DNA from: Bacillota bacterium
GTDB lineage: Bacteria; Bacillota; Clostridia; Lachnospirales; Lachnospiraceae
NCBI GenBank assembly: GCA_023450835.1
Contig: JAEXGM010000079.1
Coordinates: 1-23,658, forward strand
Length of the DNA: 23,658 nt
Reading direction: 5' to 3'
Positions 1 to 7,455 of this stretch are shown piece by piece (positions within the stretch are counted from its first letter, which is position 1; each line of letters starts with the position of its first letter). Made by a program: the position numbers and the translations under genes. The notes below the pieces were generated by a model. It did no database searches. It saw only the letters and a program-made list of their open reading frames with translations, and was not told where the DNA came from.

Positions 1-2
1 TC

Positions 3-122
3 TCCTATTATCTGAATGTGGCTCCAGGCGGATTTACCGCCCTGATTTCCGTTGCCGTGCTTGTTTTCGTTCTGATTGCCAAGAAACTTCAGTCAGGTAT
101 CCGCATTGCCCGTAACAAATAA
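3..122 (+). CDS. Metal ABC transporter permease, C-terminal end (partial)
   Basis: Only the last 39 codons are in the window, ending in TAA at 120-122. The translation begins SYYLNVAPGGFTALISVAVL and continues through a hydrophobic segment to a basic tail ending in ARNK. The 'dvaPGG' turn followed by a last membrane helix and a short basic cytoplasmic tail is typical of the ABC-3 family permeases (ZnuB/MntB/TroC type), which move zinc or manganese across the membrane with an ATPase and a substrate-binding lipoprotein. Those partners would lie to the left, outside the window. The family call rests on a short C-terminal match, so metal specificity cannot be given. A terminator hairpin follows at 377-410. 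Confidence 0.6.
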   Translation, partial: SYYLNVAPGGFTALISVAVLVFVLIAKKLQSGIRIARNK

Positions 123-376
123 GTTCCTTATGAGCATTTCATTTGAAGACGCCCTATCGAAAATTGAATCAAAGAATGTCGTTAAATCCCTCTCAGTTCC
201 CTGAATGATGTTTACTTTAAAGCACCATTGGAGCCAGACTTCTAAACCAGTGTAATTCTCTGACCACCAAAGCACGCTGGGAATGATTATTGAATTATAG
301 CACCGGCCCCTCCGAACAAATAGACTATATTTATAACTTTTTATATGCTATAATTAAATTGTGAAGAAAACCATGC
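123..376. other. Intergenic stretch without a recognisable gene
   Basis: No convincing coding region lies between the permease stop and the terminator. A 60-codon open frame on the minus strand (93-275) overlaps the permease end, resembles no family I know and has no good ribosome binding site. The only signal is TATAAT at 349-354 preceded by TG at 346-347 (an extended -10 form), with nothing but the terminator hairpin downstream. Confidence 0.5.
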
Positions 377-410
377 AAAAAAGGTGCTGCTTATTGGCTG
401 CACCTTTTTT
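377..410. terminator. Bidirectional intrinsic terminator between convergent genes
   Basis: The hairpin arms are AAAAAAGGTGC and GCACCTTTTTT, separated by 12 nt. The A-run on one side and T-run on the other make it usable in both directions. It lies between the rightward permease end and the leftward EFR1 gene, so it can end both transcripts. Confidence 0.8.
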
Positions 411-440
411 AACTTAATTGTAATATCATATGAAAGTAAT

Positions 441-1223
441 TTATTCATTGGCAACGATTATTTCTTTCAGACTTATATGTTCATTTCTAAATCTAACTTT
501 ACTCTTCTCACCTTTTAGCCGTATTGCATTTTGCGGGCAGTTCTGTGTACAAGCAAGACAACTGATACATTTGCCATCGAAGGTTGGTTTTGCATCATTT
601 ACTCTTATATTGTCTACCGGACAGACTTTCGCACATATACCGCATTTCGTACAAGTATCTTCAATACTAAAGAGTTTATCAACTCCCCGGCCTATTACAT
701 GGTTCCCTGATGACTCTTGTTCCGGAGCACGCTTTGCCAAAAAATAGTTAGACATCAGTTTATCCAATTTTGAATCCTTGTGTACGGAGCATTTAGAATT
801 ATTAATATCAGATAAAATAATATCCAGATGCTTCTCAATTTGCTTCCTGGACTCATTTTTTACCTGTTTCTCCATATTAAAACCTGGAATCCAATTATCT
901 ACCATTTTGATAATACTGACGTAAGAAAATGTTATTCCCGTCTCTTCCGCAACTTTGAGAAGATTGCTGGTGGATGCCCCGTCATACATCCCATAAGTCA
1001 TGACAGCAAAAAGATAATTACAATTGAATTTTGCTTTTTTCAAAAAATTTATAATATATGGCGGAACTGAAAGATTGTAGATTGGAAATACAAGACCGAT
1101 TTTCTCGTCGCTAAAATCATATACTCCTTCTTTGATTGCTTTAGGGATGGAATACAGCTCCCCTCCGATATGTTTTGCTATATACAGACAATTGCCTGTA
1201 GCCGTAAAATATAATACTTTCAT
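441..1223 (-). CDS. EFR1-type flavodoxin/ferredoxin fusion protein
   Basis: A 260-aa protein with an N-terminal flavodoxin-like domain and a C-terminal ferredoxin. It opens MKVLYFTATGNCLYIAKHIG, where TATGN is the FMN phosphate-binding loop with Cys in place of the usual Ser/Thr. Near the end come two CxxCxxCxxxC clusters, CTKCGICAKVC at about 190-200 and CISCLACTQNC at about 219-229, expected to bind two [4Fe-4S] centres. This is the EFR1 family of clostridial electron-transfer proteins; the physiological partner is unknown. I start at 1223 because GGAAAGGA stands 8-9 nt upstream. The frame stays open to an ATG at 1277, but those 18 extra residues precede the ribosome binding site and the family motif. 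It is divergent from a TetR-type regulator with repeated operator-like sites between them, so control by that regulator is likely (inference). A paralogue lies at 19385-20155. Confidence 0.85.
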   Translation of the reverse strand: MKVLYFTATGNCLYIAKHIGGELYSIPKAIKEGVYDFSDEKIGLVFPIYNLSVPPYIINFLKKAKFNCNYLFAVMTYGMYDGASTSNLLKVAEETGITFSYVSIIKMVDNWIPGFNMEKQVKNESRKQIEKHLDIILSDINNSKCSVHKDSKLDKLMSNYFLAKRAPEQESSGNHVIGRGVDKLFSIEDTCTKCGICAKVCPVDNIRVNDAKPTFDGKCISCLACTQNCPQNAIRLKGEKSKVRFRNEHISLKEIIVANE

Positions 1224-1304
1224 ATTCCATTTCCTTTCCGAAACATATGTCTGCATATTTAGATTGTATTTTGACAATGCATGATTTACCTATACAAATT
1301 TAGT

Positions 1305-1377
1305 TTGACACATGTAAATTCAATTTGACATATGTAAATTTTAATTATATTATTATACTATCTTTGACACATATCAA
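1305..1377. promoter_or_regulatory. Three-copy operator array and divergent promoters
   Basis: A near-palindromic 14-mer occurs three times in the same orientation: TTGACACATGTAAA at 1305-1318, TTGACATATGTAAA at 1325-1338 and TTGACACATATCAA at 1364-1377. The inferred consensus is TTnACATATGTnAA. Copies 1 and 2 are 20 bp apart, about two helical turns. Copy 2 contains TTGACA (1325-1330), which with 17 bp of spacing precedes TATTAT (1348-1353), a good promoter for the rightward regulator. Read leftward, copy 1 contains TTTACA, 18 bp before TATAGG, a weaker possible promoter for the EFR1 gene. The sites thus overlap both likely -35 elements, as expected for a TetR protein repressing itself and its neighbour. 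Confidence 0.6.
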
Positions 1378-1416
1378 TGCTATTCATTTAACTTATACAG
1401 AATGAGGAAAATGTCA

Positions 1417-1968
1417 ATGTATGAAGGAAATAACCCTATTGCACTGCAATCGAGAATGTGGATGATTAATGCTTTAACTGCCTTGATGGAAGAACAGCCA
1501 TATAACAAAATAACTATAATGGATATCTGTAAAAAAGCGGATTTATCACGCCAAACTTTTTATAATTTTTATACGGAAAAGGATGATGTACTGCGGTTCT
1601 ATTTTCGAAATTTATTCGGAGAAAAGCCATATAATCTGGAAGCACGAGAAAACCTCAACCTAAGTGATGTTACAGATTTATTTTCTAAATTTCTGGTAGA
1701 GCAGGATAACCTGTTGAAACTCATGGTAAAGAATAAGCTTGAAGGAATTATATTCGAAGAAATGTCTGCATCACTATCCACTTGTGCAGCAGGGGCTACA
1801 CCATGCAGTCAATACGCAACACATAAATATGGTAACGCTTTTATTACAGGTGCCCTGACCCAAACACTAATTTGCTGGTTTAAAGATCCGGAAAGAATCT
1901 CTTCAGATGAATTATCAGCATTACTTTATAAGATTCTCTCAGGTAATTATTATCAGATCTGTAAATAA
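1417..1968 (+). CDS. TetR/AcrR family transcriptional regulator
   Basis: A 183-aa protein whose first 60 residues form a TetR DNA-binding domain: helix-turn-helix around ITIMDICKKADLSRQTFYNF, followed by the typical 'YTEKDDVL' helix. The C-terminal ligand-binding half is family-specific and gives no clue to the inducer. Three ATGs are clustered at 1402, 1411 and 1417. I choose 1417 because GAGG stands 9 nt upstream and relatives commonly begin MYxGNNPxAL; the longer form would add MRKMS. It is transcribed away from the EFR1 gene with a shared 180-bp control region holding three copies of a palindromic site, so it probably represses itself and that redox gene. An inverted repeat follows at 2032-2060. 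Confidence 0.85.
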   Translation: MYEGNNPIALQSRMWMINALTALMEEQPYNKITIMDICKKADLSRQTFYNFYTEKDDVLRFYFRNLFGEKPYNLEARENLNLSDVTDLFSKFLVEQDNLLKLMVKNKLEGIIFEEMSASLSTCAAGATPCSQYATHKYGNAFITGALTQTLICWFKDPERISSDELSALLYKILSGNYYQICK

Positions 1969-2031
1969 ATATCCGATAACATTAAAACCAGAGGCAGCAA
2001 TTAAGGCCGATTACTATTTCCAAAATAATAA

Positions 2032-2060
2032 GGCAGGAATATTATTTCAATATTCCTGCC
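2032..2060. terminator. Hairpin between convergent genes
   Basis: A perfect 12-bp stem (GGCAGGAATATT / AATATTCCTGCC) with a 5-nt loop. Read leftward it is followed by TTATTATTTT, a T-rich run; read rightward the tail is weaker. It lies between the convergent TetR and PiT genes and probably ends both transcripts. Confidence 0.65.
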
Positions 2061-2109
2061 CATAAAATAATGTATCATAATTTAAACGATCCGTATGTTT
2101 AAAACATTG

Positions 2110-3096
2110 TTATAAAAAGAGCTTAAGAAGCGCACAAACAGCTGCTGATATTACGAAAGTAATCGGAATAGTTGTAAACCAGGCTGATACCATCTTCTTG
2201 GCTGTGCTCCAATTAACACCTTTTACCCTGTTTGAAGCTCCAACGCCCATAATTGAACAGGAAACAACATGGGTAGTACTTACGGGCAGGCCAAATTTAG
2301 TTGCCACCTGGATTATTAATACGGAAGAAAGGTCGGCTGCTACGGCATTAACCGGCTTTAGCTTCATAATCTGTGTTCCTACGGTTTTTATAATACGCCA
2401 TCCGCCTATGGAGGTTCCGAGTGCCATGGCCATAGCACAGAGTAACTGCACCCAAAGAGGAATTTTCATATGGCTTTGATAGCCGAAACTTACCAATGCC
2501 ATTGTGATAATACCCATAGACTTCTGTGCATCATTTGTACCATGAGAAAATGCCTGCAATGCCGCAGTTAAGACCTGAACTCTGCGGAAACCTCTGTTAG
2601 CCTTTGTTCCATTCGCCTTTTTAAATATAAACTTAATTATGGTAAACATCAAAAAGCCCACTGACAAGGCCAGAAGAGGAGAAATAATGAGGGAAGAAAC
2701 AACTTTTACGAATCCTTTTAATTTAATTGCGTTAATACCTACATCTGAGAATGCCGCTCCGGCCAAAGAGCCTATCAGTGCATGGGAGGAACTGCTGGGA
2801 ATTCCCAAATACCAAGTCAACAGATTCCATAAAATTGCAGAGATTAAAGCAGCTATCATAACGGTTGAACCATTGGGAATTTTATTTAAATCCACAATAT
2901 CCTTTGCGATTGTTTCAGCAACACCGGTAGAGACAATAGCTCCAAGAAAATTCATAAATGCAGCCATAATAATTGCTCTTTTTAACGTTAAAGCCTTGGT
3001 GGATACTGCTGTTGCAATCGCATTGGCTGTATCGTGAAAACCATTGATAAAATCATAACTTAATGCTAACAAAATAATTAAAATTAGTAAAATCAT
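2110..3096 (-). CDS. pit: PiT family inorganic phosphate transporter
   Basis: A 328-aa, very hydrophobic protein with about ten likely membrane helices. It has both copies of the PiT signature: GFHDTANAIA at about 19-28 and FSHGTNDAQKSMG at about 182-194, then STTHVVSCSIMGVGAS near the C-terminus. PiT proteins import phosphate, usually as a metal-phosphate complex, driven by proton or sodium gradients. The length is at the short end, similar to other Firmicutes PiT proteins. Many are encoded next to a DUF47 PhoU-like partner; none is present here. The start at 3096 has AGGAG 7 nt upstream in the minus-strand sequence. A weak promoter (TTGGAT, 15 bp, TATAAA on the minus strand, 3160-3186) lies upstream. 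Sodium or proton coupling cannot be told. Confidence 0.93.
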   Translation of the reverse strand: MILLILIILLALSYDFINGFHDTANAIATAVSTKALTLKRAIIMAAFMNFLGAIVSTGVAETIAKDIVDLNKIPNGSTVMIAALISAILWNLLTWYLGIPSSSSHALIGSLAGAAFSDVGINAIKLKGFVKVVSSLIISPLLALSVGFLMFTIIKFIFKKANGTKANRGFRRVQVLTAALQAFSHGTNDAQKSMGIITMALVSFGYQSHMKIPLWVQLLCAMAMALGTSIGGWRIIKTVGTQIMKLKPVNAVAADLSSVLIIQVATKFGLPVSTTHVVSCSIMGVGASNRVKGVNWSTAKKMVSAWFTTIPITFVISAAVCALLKLFL

Positions 3097-3314
3097 TTCT
3101 TCTCCTATAGTTGCATCATTTTTATTTCAAATTAGACTTTTTTAAGCCGCAAATTCTATTTTATATCAAAACAGAAAAAAATCCAACATAAAAATTATTT
3201 TTTACTATATTTACTGATGAATATAGCAGAATTAAGATTTTCATTGTTATTATTTAGATTTTACCCAAATTCCGAAGGCCTTCTCTCATATTGTCCGACG
3301 ATACTGCCCTTTCT

Positions 3315-3842
3315 TTAACCTTGCTTTTTTGCATCTCTTAACAATTCCTTGAACCACTCTGCATTCACCATATGATGAGAACGAGAATTCTCCAGCATCT
3401 TCCTAAAATAGAGCGGATTTTCTTTATCAGCTTCCAGTGATTGTTCTATTAAGGCGATTTTATTTTGGGTCTGTTCAATTTGTGTCTCAATCAGCTTTAT
3501 TAACTCCTCTTTTTCATACTGATTGAAAAAGAGCATTGCTGCATAAAAAGAGAAATTGATATAGTCTGTCTTAGAACCATATTTGTTCATCAATTTATCG
3601 AATTCTTTATTACCCAGCTCGGTAATGACATAATTATGAGTTTCTCTGTTTCTGTCTCCCTGGCCGGCTTCAATCTTCTGAATATACTGTTTTTCTTCTA
3701 ATTGCTGAAGATTGTAGTAAAAAGACCCTTTAGTAAAATTCACTATATATTTATAATGTCCTTTTTCCATCAAAGCTAACAATTCATATCCATAAGAACC
3801 AGGATTTTGTTTTAATAACCCTAAAATCAGTAACGGTATCAT
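3315..3842 (-). CDS. PadR family transcriptional regulator
   Basis: A 175-aa protein. Residues 1-75 match the PadR winged helix: the opening IPLLILGLLKQNPGSYGYEL, a recognition helix within GSFYYNLQQLEEKQYI, and a wing around ETHNYVITELG. Residues 100-175 are a charged, mostly helical dimerisation region as in PadR subfamily 2 (Vir) proteins. The ribosome binding site GGGAGTG is 7 nt before the ATG. It lies 58 nt downstream of the esterase gene on the same strand and is probably co-transcribed with it. The promoter of that operon has two perfect palindromes, so this regulator is the natural candidate to bind them (inference). The sites differ from the ATGT-N8-ACAT type seen for PadR itself, so a distant regulator is possible. 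Confidence 0.88.
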   Translation of the reverse strand: MIPLLILGLLKQNPGSYGYELLALMEKGHYKYIVNFTKGSFYYNLQQLEEKQYIQKIEAGQGDRNRETHNYVITELGNKEFDKLMNKYGSKTDYINFSFYAAMLFFNQYEKEELIKLIETQIEQTQNKIALIEQSLEADKENPLYFRKMLENSRSHHMVNAEWFKELLRDAKKQG

Positions 3843-3900
3843 TTGTTTTCACTCCCATATTGTTACCAGAATGATGCAAGGCATCTGATATTTCGAAATC

Positions 3901-4749
3901 TTATATTTTGTTTATTTCTGTAAGTTGATATTCAAATTCCTCATATGACAGCTTTCCCAGTGCTAAATCCATACTTTTTACATAAAGCTTTTCTGATTTT
4001 GTATACTCTCTTGCAGTATAGTGATTTATTAATTCAGCTTCGTCTCTTAATGGCTCCAATACATGCTGCCGGTTGGAAAAGGCCTCAAAATATCGTAATC
4101 CGAATTTTCTTTGAGACATTGCATCAATGTGGATGCCATCCGGATTGGAGGTTAACCCTGCCGCTGTGACAAAATAACAATTATCCTGTTCAAATGCAAA
4201 TTTTTGCAGTTCTTCATTAATAAGGTTATATTCCGTACAGTTTTTCCCAAATCCTGCTTTGCCTAAAAAATCCCCAAGACCGCCAATAATGATTGGAAGT
4301 TCAGGAACCCCTAACTCCTTTCTAAGAGCTTCAACAATTAAAAGCAGCTTTTTGTAATACACTTTGTAGCCGCCATTATAGCTGTCGCTTTCCCCTTGGT
4401 GCCATAAAATCCCTGTTAGCTCACTGTTCTCCATGGCAAATTTTGCTTCATTTATCGCATGTCTGAAAAGCATACCGTCCACGGCCCATTCATCCAGTGA
4501 ACTTCCTCCCTCAGCGCAGGGAATCAAGCCAATATTATCTTTTTCATACTTACGGCACCATGCCTCTGCAAATATCCCGGCAAGGCTGATTCCTGAAACA
4601 GGGCGGTCGTAATTAATAGGTTCCGTCATCATCTGCCATCTGCCATTGCGCAGCATTTGTATCCTTTCATTATAGATGGGAGGGACTTCATGAAGAAATC
4701 CCCTTCCTGCCATATTGGACTGTCCTAACATTAAAAATGAGTGAATCAT
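3901..4749 (-). CDS. SGNH-fold carbohydrate esterase (CE6/sialate O-acetylesterase-like)
   Basis: A 282-aa protein with the block order of the SGNH/DUF303 esterases. GQSNMAGR at residues 9-16 gives the nucleophile Ser11. GGSSLDEW follows in the middle, WHQGESDS at about 116-123 comes next, and DGIH at about 204-207 supplies the Asp and His of the triad. Such enzymes remove acetyl groups from xylan or other acetylated sugars. No signal peptide is visible, so it should act in the cytoplasm on imported oligosaccharides. The start at 4749 has AGGAAGG 11 nt upstream; an earlier ATG in another frame ends at once. A clear promoter with two palindromic operators precedes it and a PadR gene follows. 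The residues after about 225 are helical and not part of the core. The substrate cannot be determined. Confidence 0.82.
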   Translation of the reverse strand: MIHSFLMLGQSNMAGRGFLHEVPPIYNERIQMLRNGRWQMMTEPINYDRPVSGISLAGIFAEAWCRKYEKDNIGLIPCAEGGSSLDEWAVDGMLFRHAINEAKFAMENSELTGILWHQGESDSYNGGYKVYYKKLLLIVEALRKELGVPELPIIIGGLGDFLGKAGFGKNCTEYNLINEELQKFAFEQDNCYFVTAAGLTSNPDGIHIDAMSQRKFGLRYFEAFSNRQHVLEPLRDEAELINHYTAREYTKSEKLYVKSMDLALGKLSYEEFEYQLTEINKI

Positions 4750-4806
4750 TTTATATTCATCCTTCCTTATTTGACTTAAAATTTAACTTAAGATATTTCC
4801 TCTTAA

Positions 4807-4863
4807 TAGTTTAATTAAACTATGTCTCACAACATATTATAGTCTAATTAGACTATTTATCAA
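4807..4863 (-). promoter_or_regulatory. Promoter with twin 16-bp palindromic operators
   Basis: Read leftward: TTGATA (4863-4858), a 16-bp spacer, then perfect TATAAT (4841-4836). A perfect palindrome TAGTCTAATTAGACTA (4840-4855) fills the spacer. A second, TAGTTTAATTAAACTA (4807-4822), begins about 7 bp after the expected transcription start. The two differ at only two symmetric positions and their centres are 33 bp apart, about three turns of DNA. This is a textbook repression layout for the esterase-PadR operon. The binding protein is inferred to be the PadR product. Confidence 0.75.
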
Positions 4864-4909
4864 GTAAAATTTTAATATTTTTAATTATCAGCCTTATAAA
4901 CATTAAATA

Positions 4910-4958
4910 AAAGAGGTTGTCGCAAAATAATTTTTTTGTATTTTGCGATAGCCTCTTT
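4910..4958. terminator. Terminator hairpin after the GH94 gene
   Basis: Long imperfect arms: AAAGAGG-ttg-TCGCAAAAT and ATTTTGCGA-tag-CCTCTTT, with an 11-nt loop. The outer A- and T-runs allow function in either direction. It separates the glucan synthase genes from the esterase operon, both of which run leftward, so it is expected to stop transcription from the former. Confidence 0.75.
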
Positions 4959-4993
4959 AAAATGAACTGCATTTATCCAGTACCCTGATGCTG

Positions 4994-7426
4994 CTATACT
5001 ATAACCTGATGCTTTTCCCCATCATCCACTAATGAAACTCTATTTCCCTGAATTACCTTGTCGTCTACTGTGATTGTTTCTATTGTCATAGTCCCTTTGC
5101 TTCTGCTCTCGACCCTGATTTCATAAAAGGAATTCCCGTATTTATATTCAATGGAATAATCTCCGAAATTTGCCGGTGTTGCCGGATCAATGACCAGCTC
5201 ATTCCCTTCTTTACGAATACCCAAATACCAATTTAACAGCCCCTGATACATCCAGCCGGCAGACCCGGTATACCAGCTCCAGCCTCCTCTGCCGGTGTAG
5301 GGCGGACTAAGAGAGATATCCGCCGTCATTACATAAGGTTCCTTCTCATACCTGAGAGCTTCTTTTCTGGTATCCGTAATACAAATCGGATTAAGTATGG
5401 TGAATAAGGTTCTTGCCATGTTACAGTCATGAAGCATTGAGGTGGCAATTGCCAGCCAAACTGCCGCATGGGTATACTGTCCTCCGTTTTCCCGGATGCC
5501 CGGAATATAATTCTTGATGTAACCCGGATTTTTGGTCGTCTTATTAAAAGGCGGTGCCAGCAACAGGGAAAGAGCTTCTTCCTCCATTACCAGATATCTC
5601 CATGCCGACTGCATTGCTGTCTTAGCCCGTTCTGTGTCCGCGCCCTTTGATATCACACTCCAGGACTGGCTGATGGAATCTATTCTACACTCATCGTTTT
5701 CCTTGGAACCAAGTTTTGAACCGTCATCATAGAAGGCCCTAAGATACCACTCTCCATCCCAGGCGTGCTCTTCGATATTTTGAAGCAGGGTTTCCCGTTT
5801 CTGCTCCAGTTCCTGTCCATAGGCTGTGTCACCTTCCGTGTAGCATAAGGGAATGAATTCACCCAATACGGTATATAAGAACCAGGCCAGCCAAACACTC
5901 TCACCCTTTCCGTTCATACCAACTTCATTCATACCATCATTCCAGTCGCCCCCTCCCATGAGAGGAAGTCCATGTTCGCCGAAGTGGGTGCGTTCTATCG
6001 TCTTTTTACAATGTTCATAAACACTTCCGGTAAGCTCAGATACTTCCGGAGTAAACATTACATCATGCTGATCTTCCTTCAACACCGGACCTTTAATGTA
6101 ATGTACCTCCTCCTTTAAAATCGTGGAATCACCGGTGCTTTTTATATAGGCAGCGGTACAGTAAGGCAGCCACAGTAAATCGTCTGATATTCTTGTTCTT
6201 ACACCGATTCCCATAGGAGGATGCCACCAATGCTGTACATCTCCTTCTTCAAACTGCCTGCTGCAGGCAATTAGAATCTGCCCCCGCAAAACACTTGAAT
6301 CCGTGAAGAGAAGGGAAAGGGTGTCCTGAAGCTGGTCCCGATATCCGTATGCTCCTCCGCACTGATAAAAACCGGCTCTTGCGTTAATACGGCAGGACAC
6401 CGTCTGATACAACAGCCATCCGTTGAACATAATATCCAACGCCCTGTCTTTCGTCTTTACCTGTACTGTCCCTAATAATTTGTCCCAGTAAGCTTTTACC
6501 CTGTCAAGCTCATTTCCTGCGGCATTGATATCTTTGTATTTGTACCTGATTTTGTATATCTCGTTAAGGTCATTGCTCTGTCCGAGACCAAACAATACCG
6601 TCTTACTTTCCTGGGGCGGAATCCTCACGGATACCTGGATTGCTCCGCAGGAATCGTAGCCTACTCCCGTATTGCAGGAGAGTTTCATTTCTGCTCCCCT
6701 CGGTTCCCGGATGCTGCCCTTTGGTCCTAAAAACTCCTGCCGGTCTCCGGTATACCCAACAATCATCTCATTGGAAAAAAGGTAGGAATAGCTATTTCCA
6801 AAATTTAAAGTATAGATATTTTTTGCATATAAAAATTCATGTTCATTGTCATAGGAGGTCAAAATATAGGGATTGGTATTCTCTCTCTGTGTGCCCAGAA
6901 CCCATTCCACATAATAGGTCAGGCTCAGGTATTTTACTTTATCCGAATGATTTGTCAGCTTAAGATTCCATAGCTTCAAGGACTCATCCAGGGGGGTAAA
7001 AACCGTAAGTTCCTGGTCTACAAGCTCTTCCTCATGAAGGAACCTGCTATATCCAAAACCATGTCTTGCCCGGTAGGTCCCTCTGTCAGACCTTCCAAGA
7101 GACATGGGCGTCATTACTTCACCGGTTATTTCATCCATGATATAGATTGCCTCAGAGGCTTTGTCACTTACAGGGTCATTAGACCAGGGCGTAAGCTTAT
7201 TCTCCCTGCTATTGACACTCCAGGTAAAGCCTGCACCCGACTCCGATATCTGAAATCCAAAATTCTTGTTTGAAACAACGTTAATCCAGGGTGCTGGCGG
7301 TTTGTTATTCCCCTCCAGCAGTATTTCATACTCTCTACCCTCACAGGCAAATGCCCCGAAGCCGTTAAAAAATTCGTAATTTTCTGTTTCTTTCTCTTGT
7401 GTCGTTGGTGCATATGCTGTGTCCAA
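4994..7426 (-). CDS. GH94 phosphorylase-type subunit of a split cyclic beta-1,2-glucan synthase
   Basis: An 810-aa protein of glycoside hydrolase family 94. The first 300 residues form the beta-sandwich domain (FFNGFGAFACEGREYEI, PAPWINVV, TWSVNSRENKLTPWSNDPVS). The rest is the alpha/alpha barrel with GGGDWNDGMNEVG, where Asp494 of DWND matches the general acid of cellobiose and chitobiose phosphorylases. Its opening is very close to the C-terminal module of NdvB/Cgs cyclic beta-1,2-glucan synthases, where GH94 sets chain length by phosphorolysis. The start is TTG at 7426: GGAGGAAGAGG stands just upstream, no earlier in-frame start follows the TAG at 7445-7447, and no ATG lies nearby downstream. 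It begins 29 nt after the stop of the GT84 gene in a different frame, so the two are probably translated from one mRNA and form one enzyme. A stand-alone beta-1,2-oligoglucan phosphorylase is the alternative. Confidence 0.85.
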   Translation of the reverse strand: MDTAYAPTTQEKETENYEFFNGFGAFACEGREYEILLEGNNKPPAPWINVVSNKNFGFQISESGAGFTWSVNSRENKLTPWSNDPVSDKASEAIYIMDEITGEVMTPMSLGRSDRGTYRARHGFGYSRFLHEEELVDQELTVFTPLDESLKLWNLKLTNHSDKVKYLSLTYYVEWVLGTQRENTNPYILTSYDNEHEFLYAKNIYTLNFGNSYSYLFSNEMIVGYTGDRQEFLGPKGSIREPRGAEMKLSCNTGVGYDSCGAIQVSVRIPPQESKTVLFGLGQSNDLNEIYKIRYKYKDINAAGNELDRVKAYWDKLLGTVQVKTKDRALDIMFNGWLLYQTVSCRINARAGFYQCGGAYGYRDQLQDTLSLLFTDSSVLRGQILIACSRQFEEGDVQHWWHPPMGIGVRTRISDDLLWLPYCTAAYIKSTGDSTILKEEVHYIKGPVLKEDQHDVMFTPEVSELTGSVYEHCKKTIERTHFGEHGLPLMGGGDWNDGMNEVGMNGKGESVWLAWFLYTVLGEFIPLCYTEGDTAYGQELEQKRETLLQNIEEHAWDGEWYLRAFYDDGSKLGSKENDECRIDSISQSWSVISKGADTERAKTAMQSAWRYLVMEEEALSLLLAPPFNKTTKNPGYIKNYIPGIRENGGQYTHAAVWLAIATSMLHDCNMARTLFTILNPICITDTRKEALRYEKEPYVMTADISLSPPYTGRGGWSWYTGSAGWMYQGLLNWYLGIRKEGNELVIDPATPANFGDYSIEYKYGNSFYEIRVESRSKGTMTIETITVDDKVIQGNRVSLVDDGEKHQVIV

Positions 7427-7455
7427 ACCTCTTCCTCCTTCAAACTAAACACGTT

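Noticed and set aside
93..275. A 60-codon minus-strand frame rich in Trp, with a transposase-like look
   Set aside because: It overlaps the permease end, has no ribosome binding site and no motif of any transposase or other family.
373..417. Short plus-strand peptide frame starting ATGCAAAAAAGGTGCTGC
   Set aside because: It consists almost entirely of the terminator hairpin and has no ribosome binding site.
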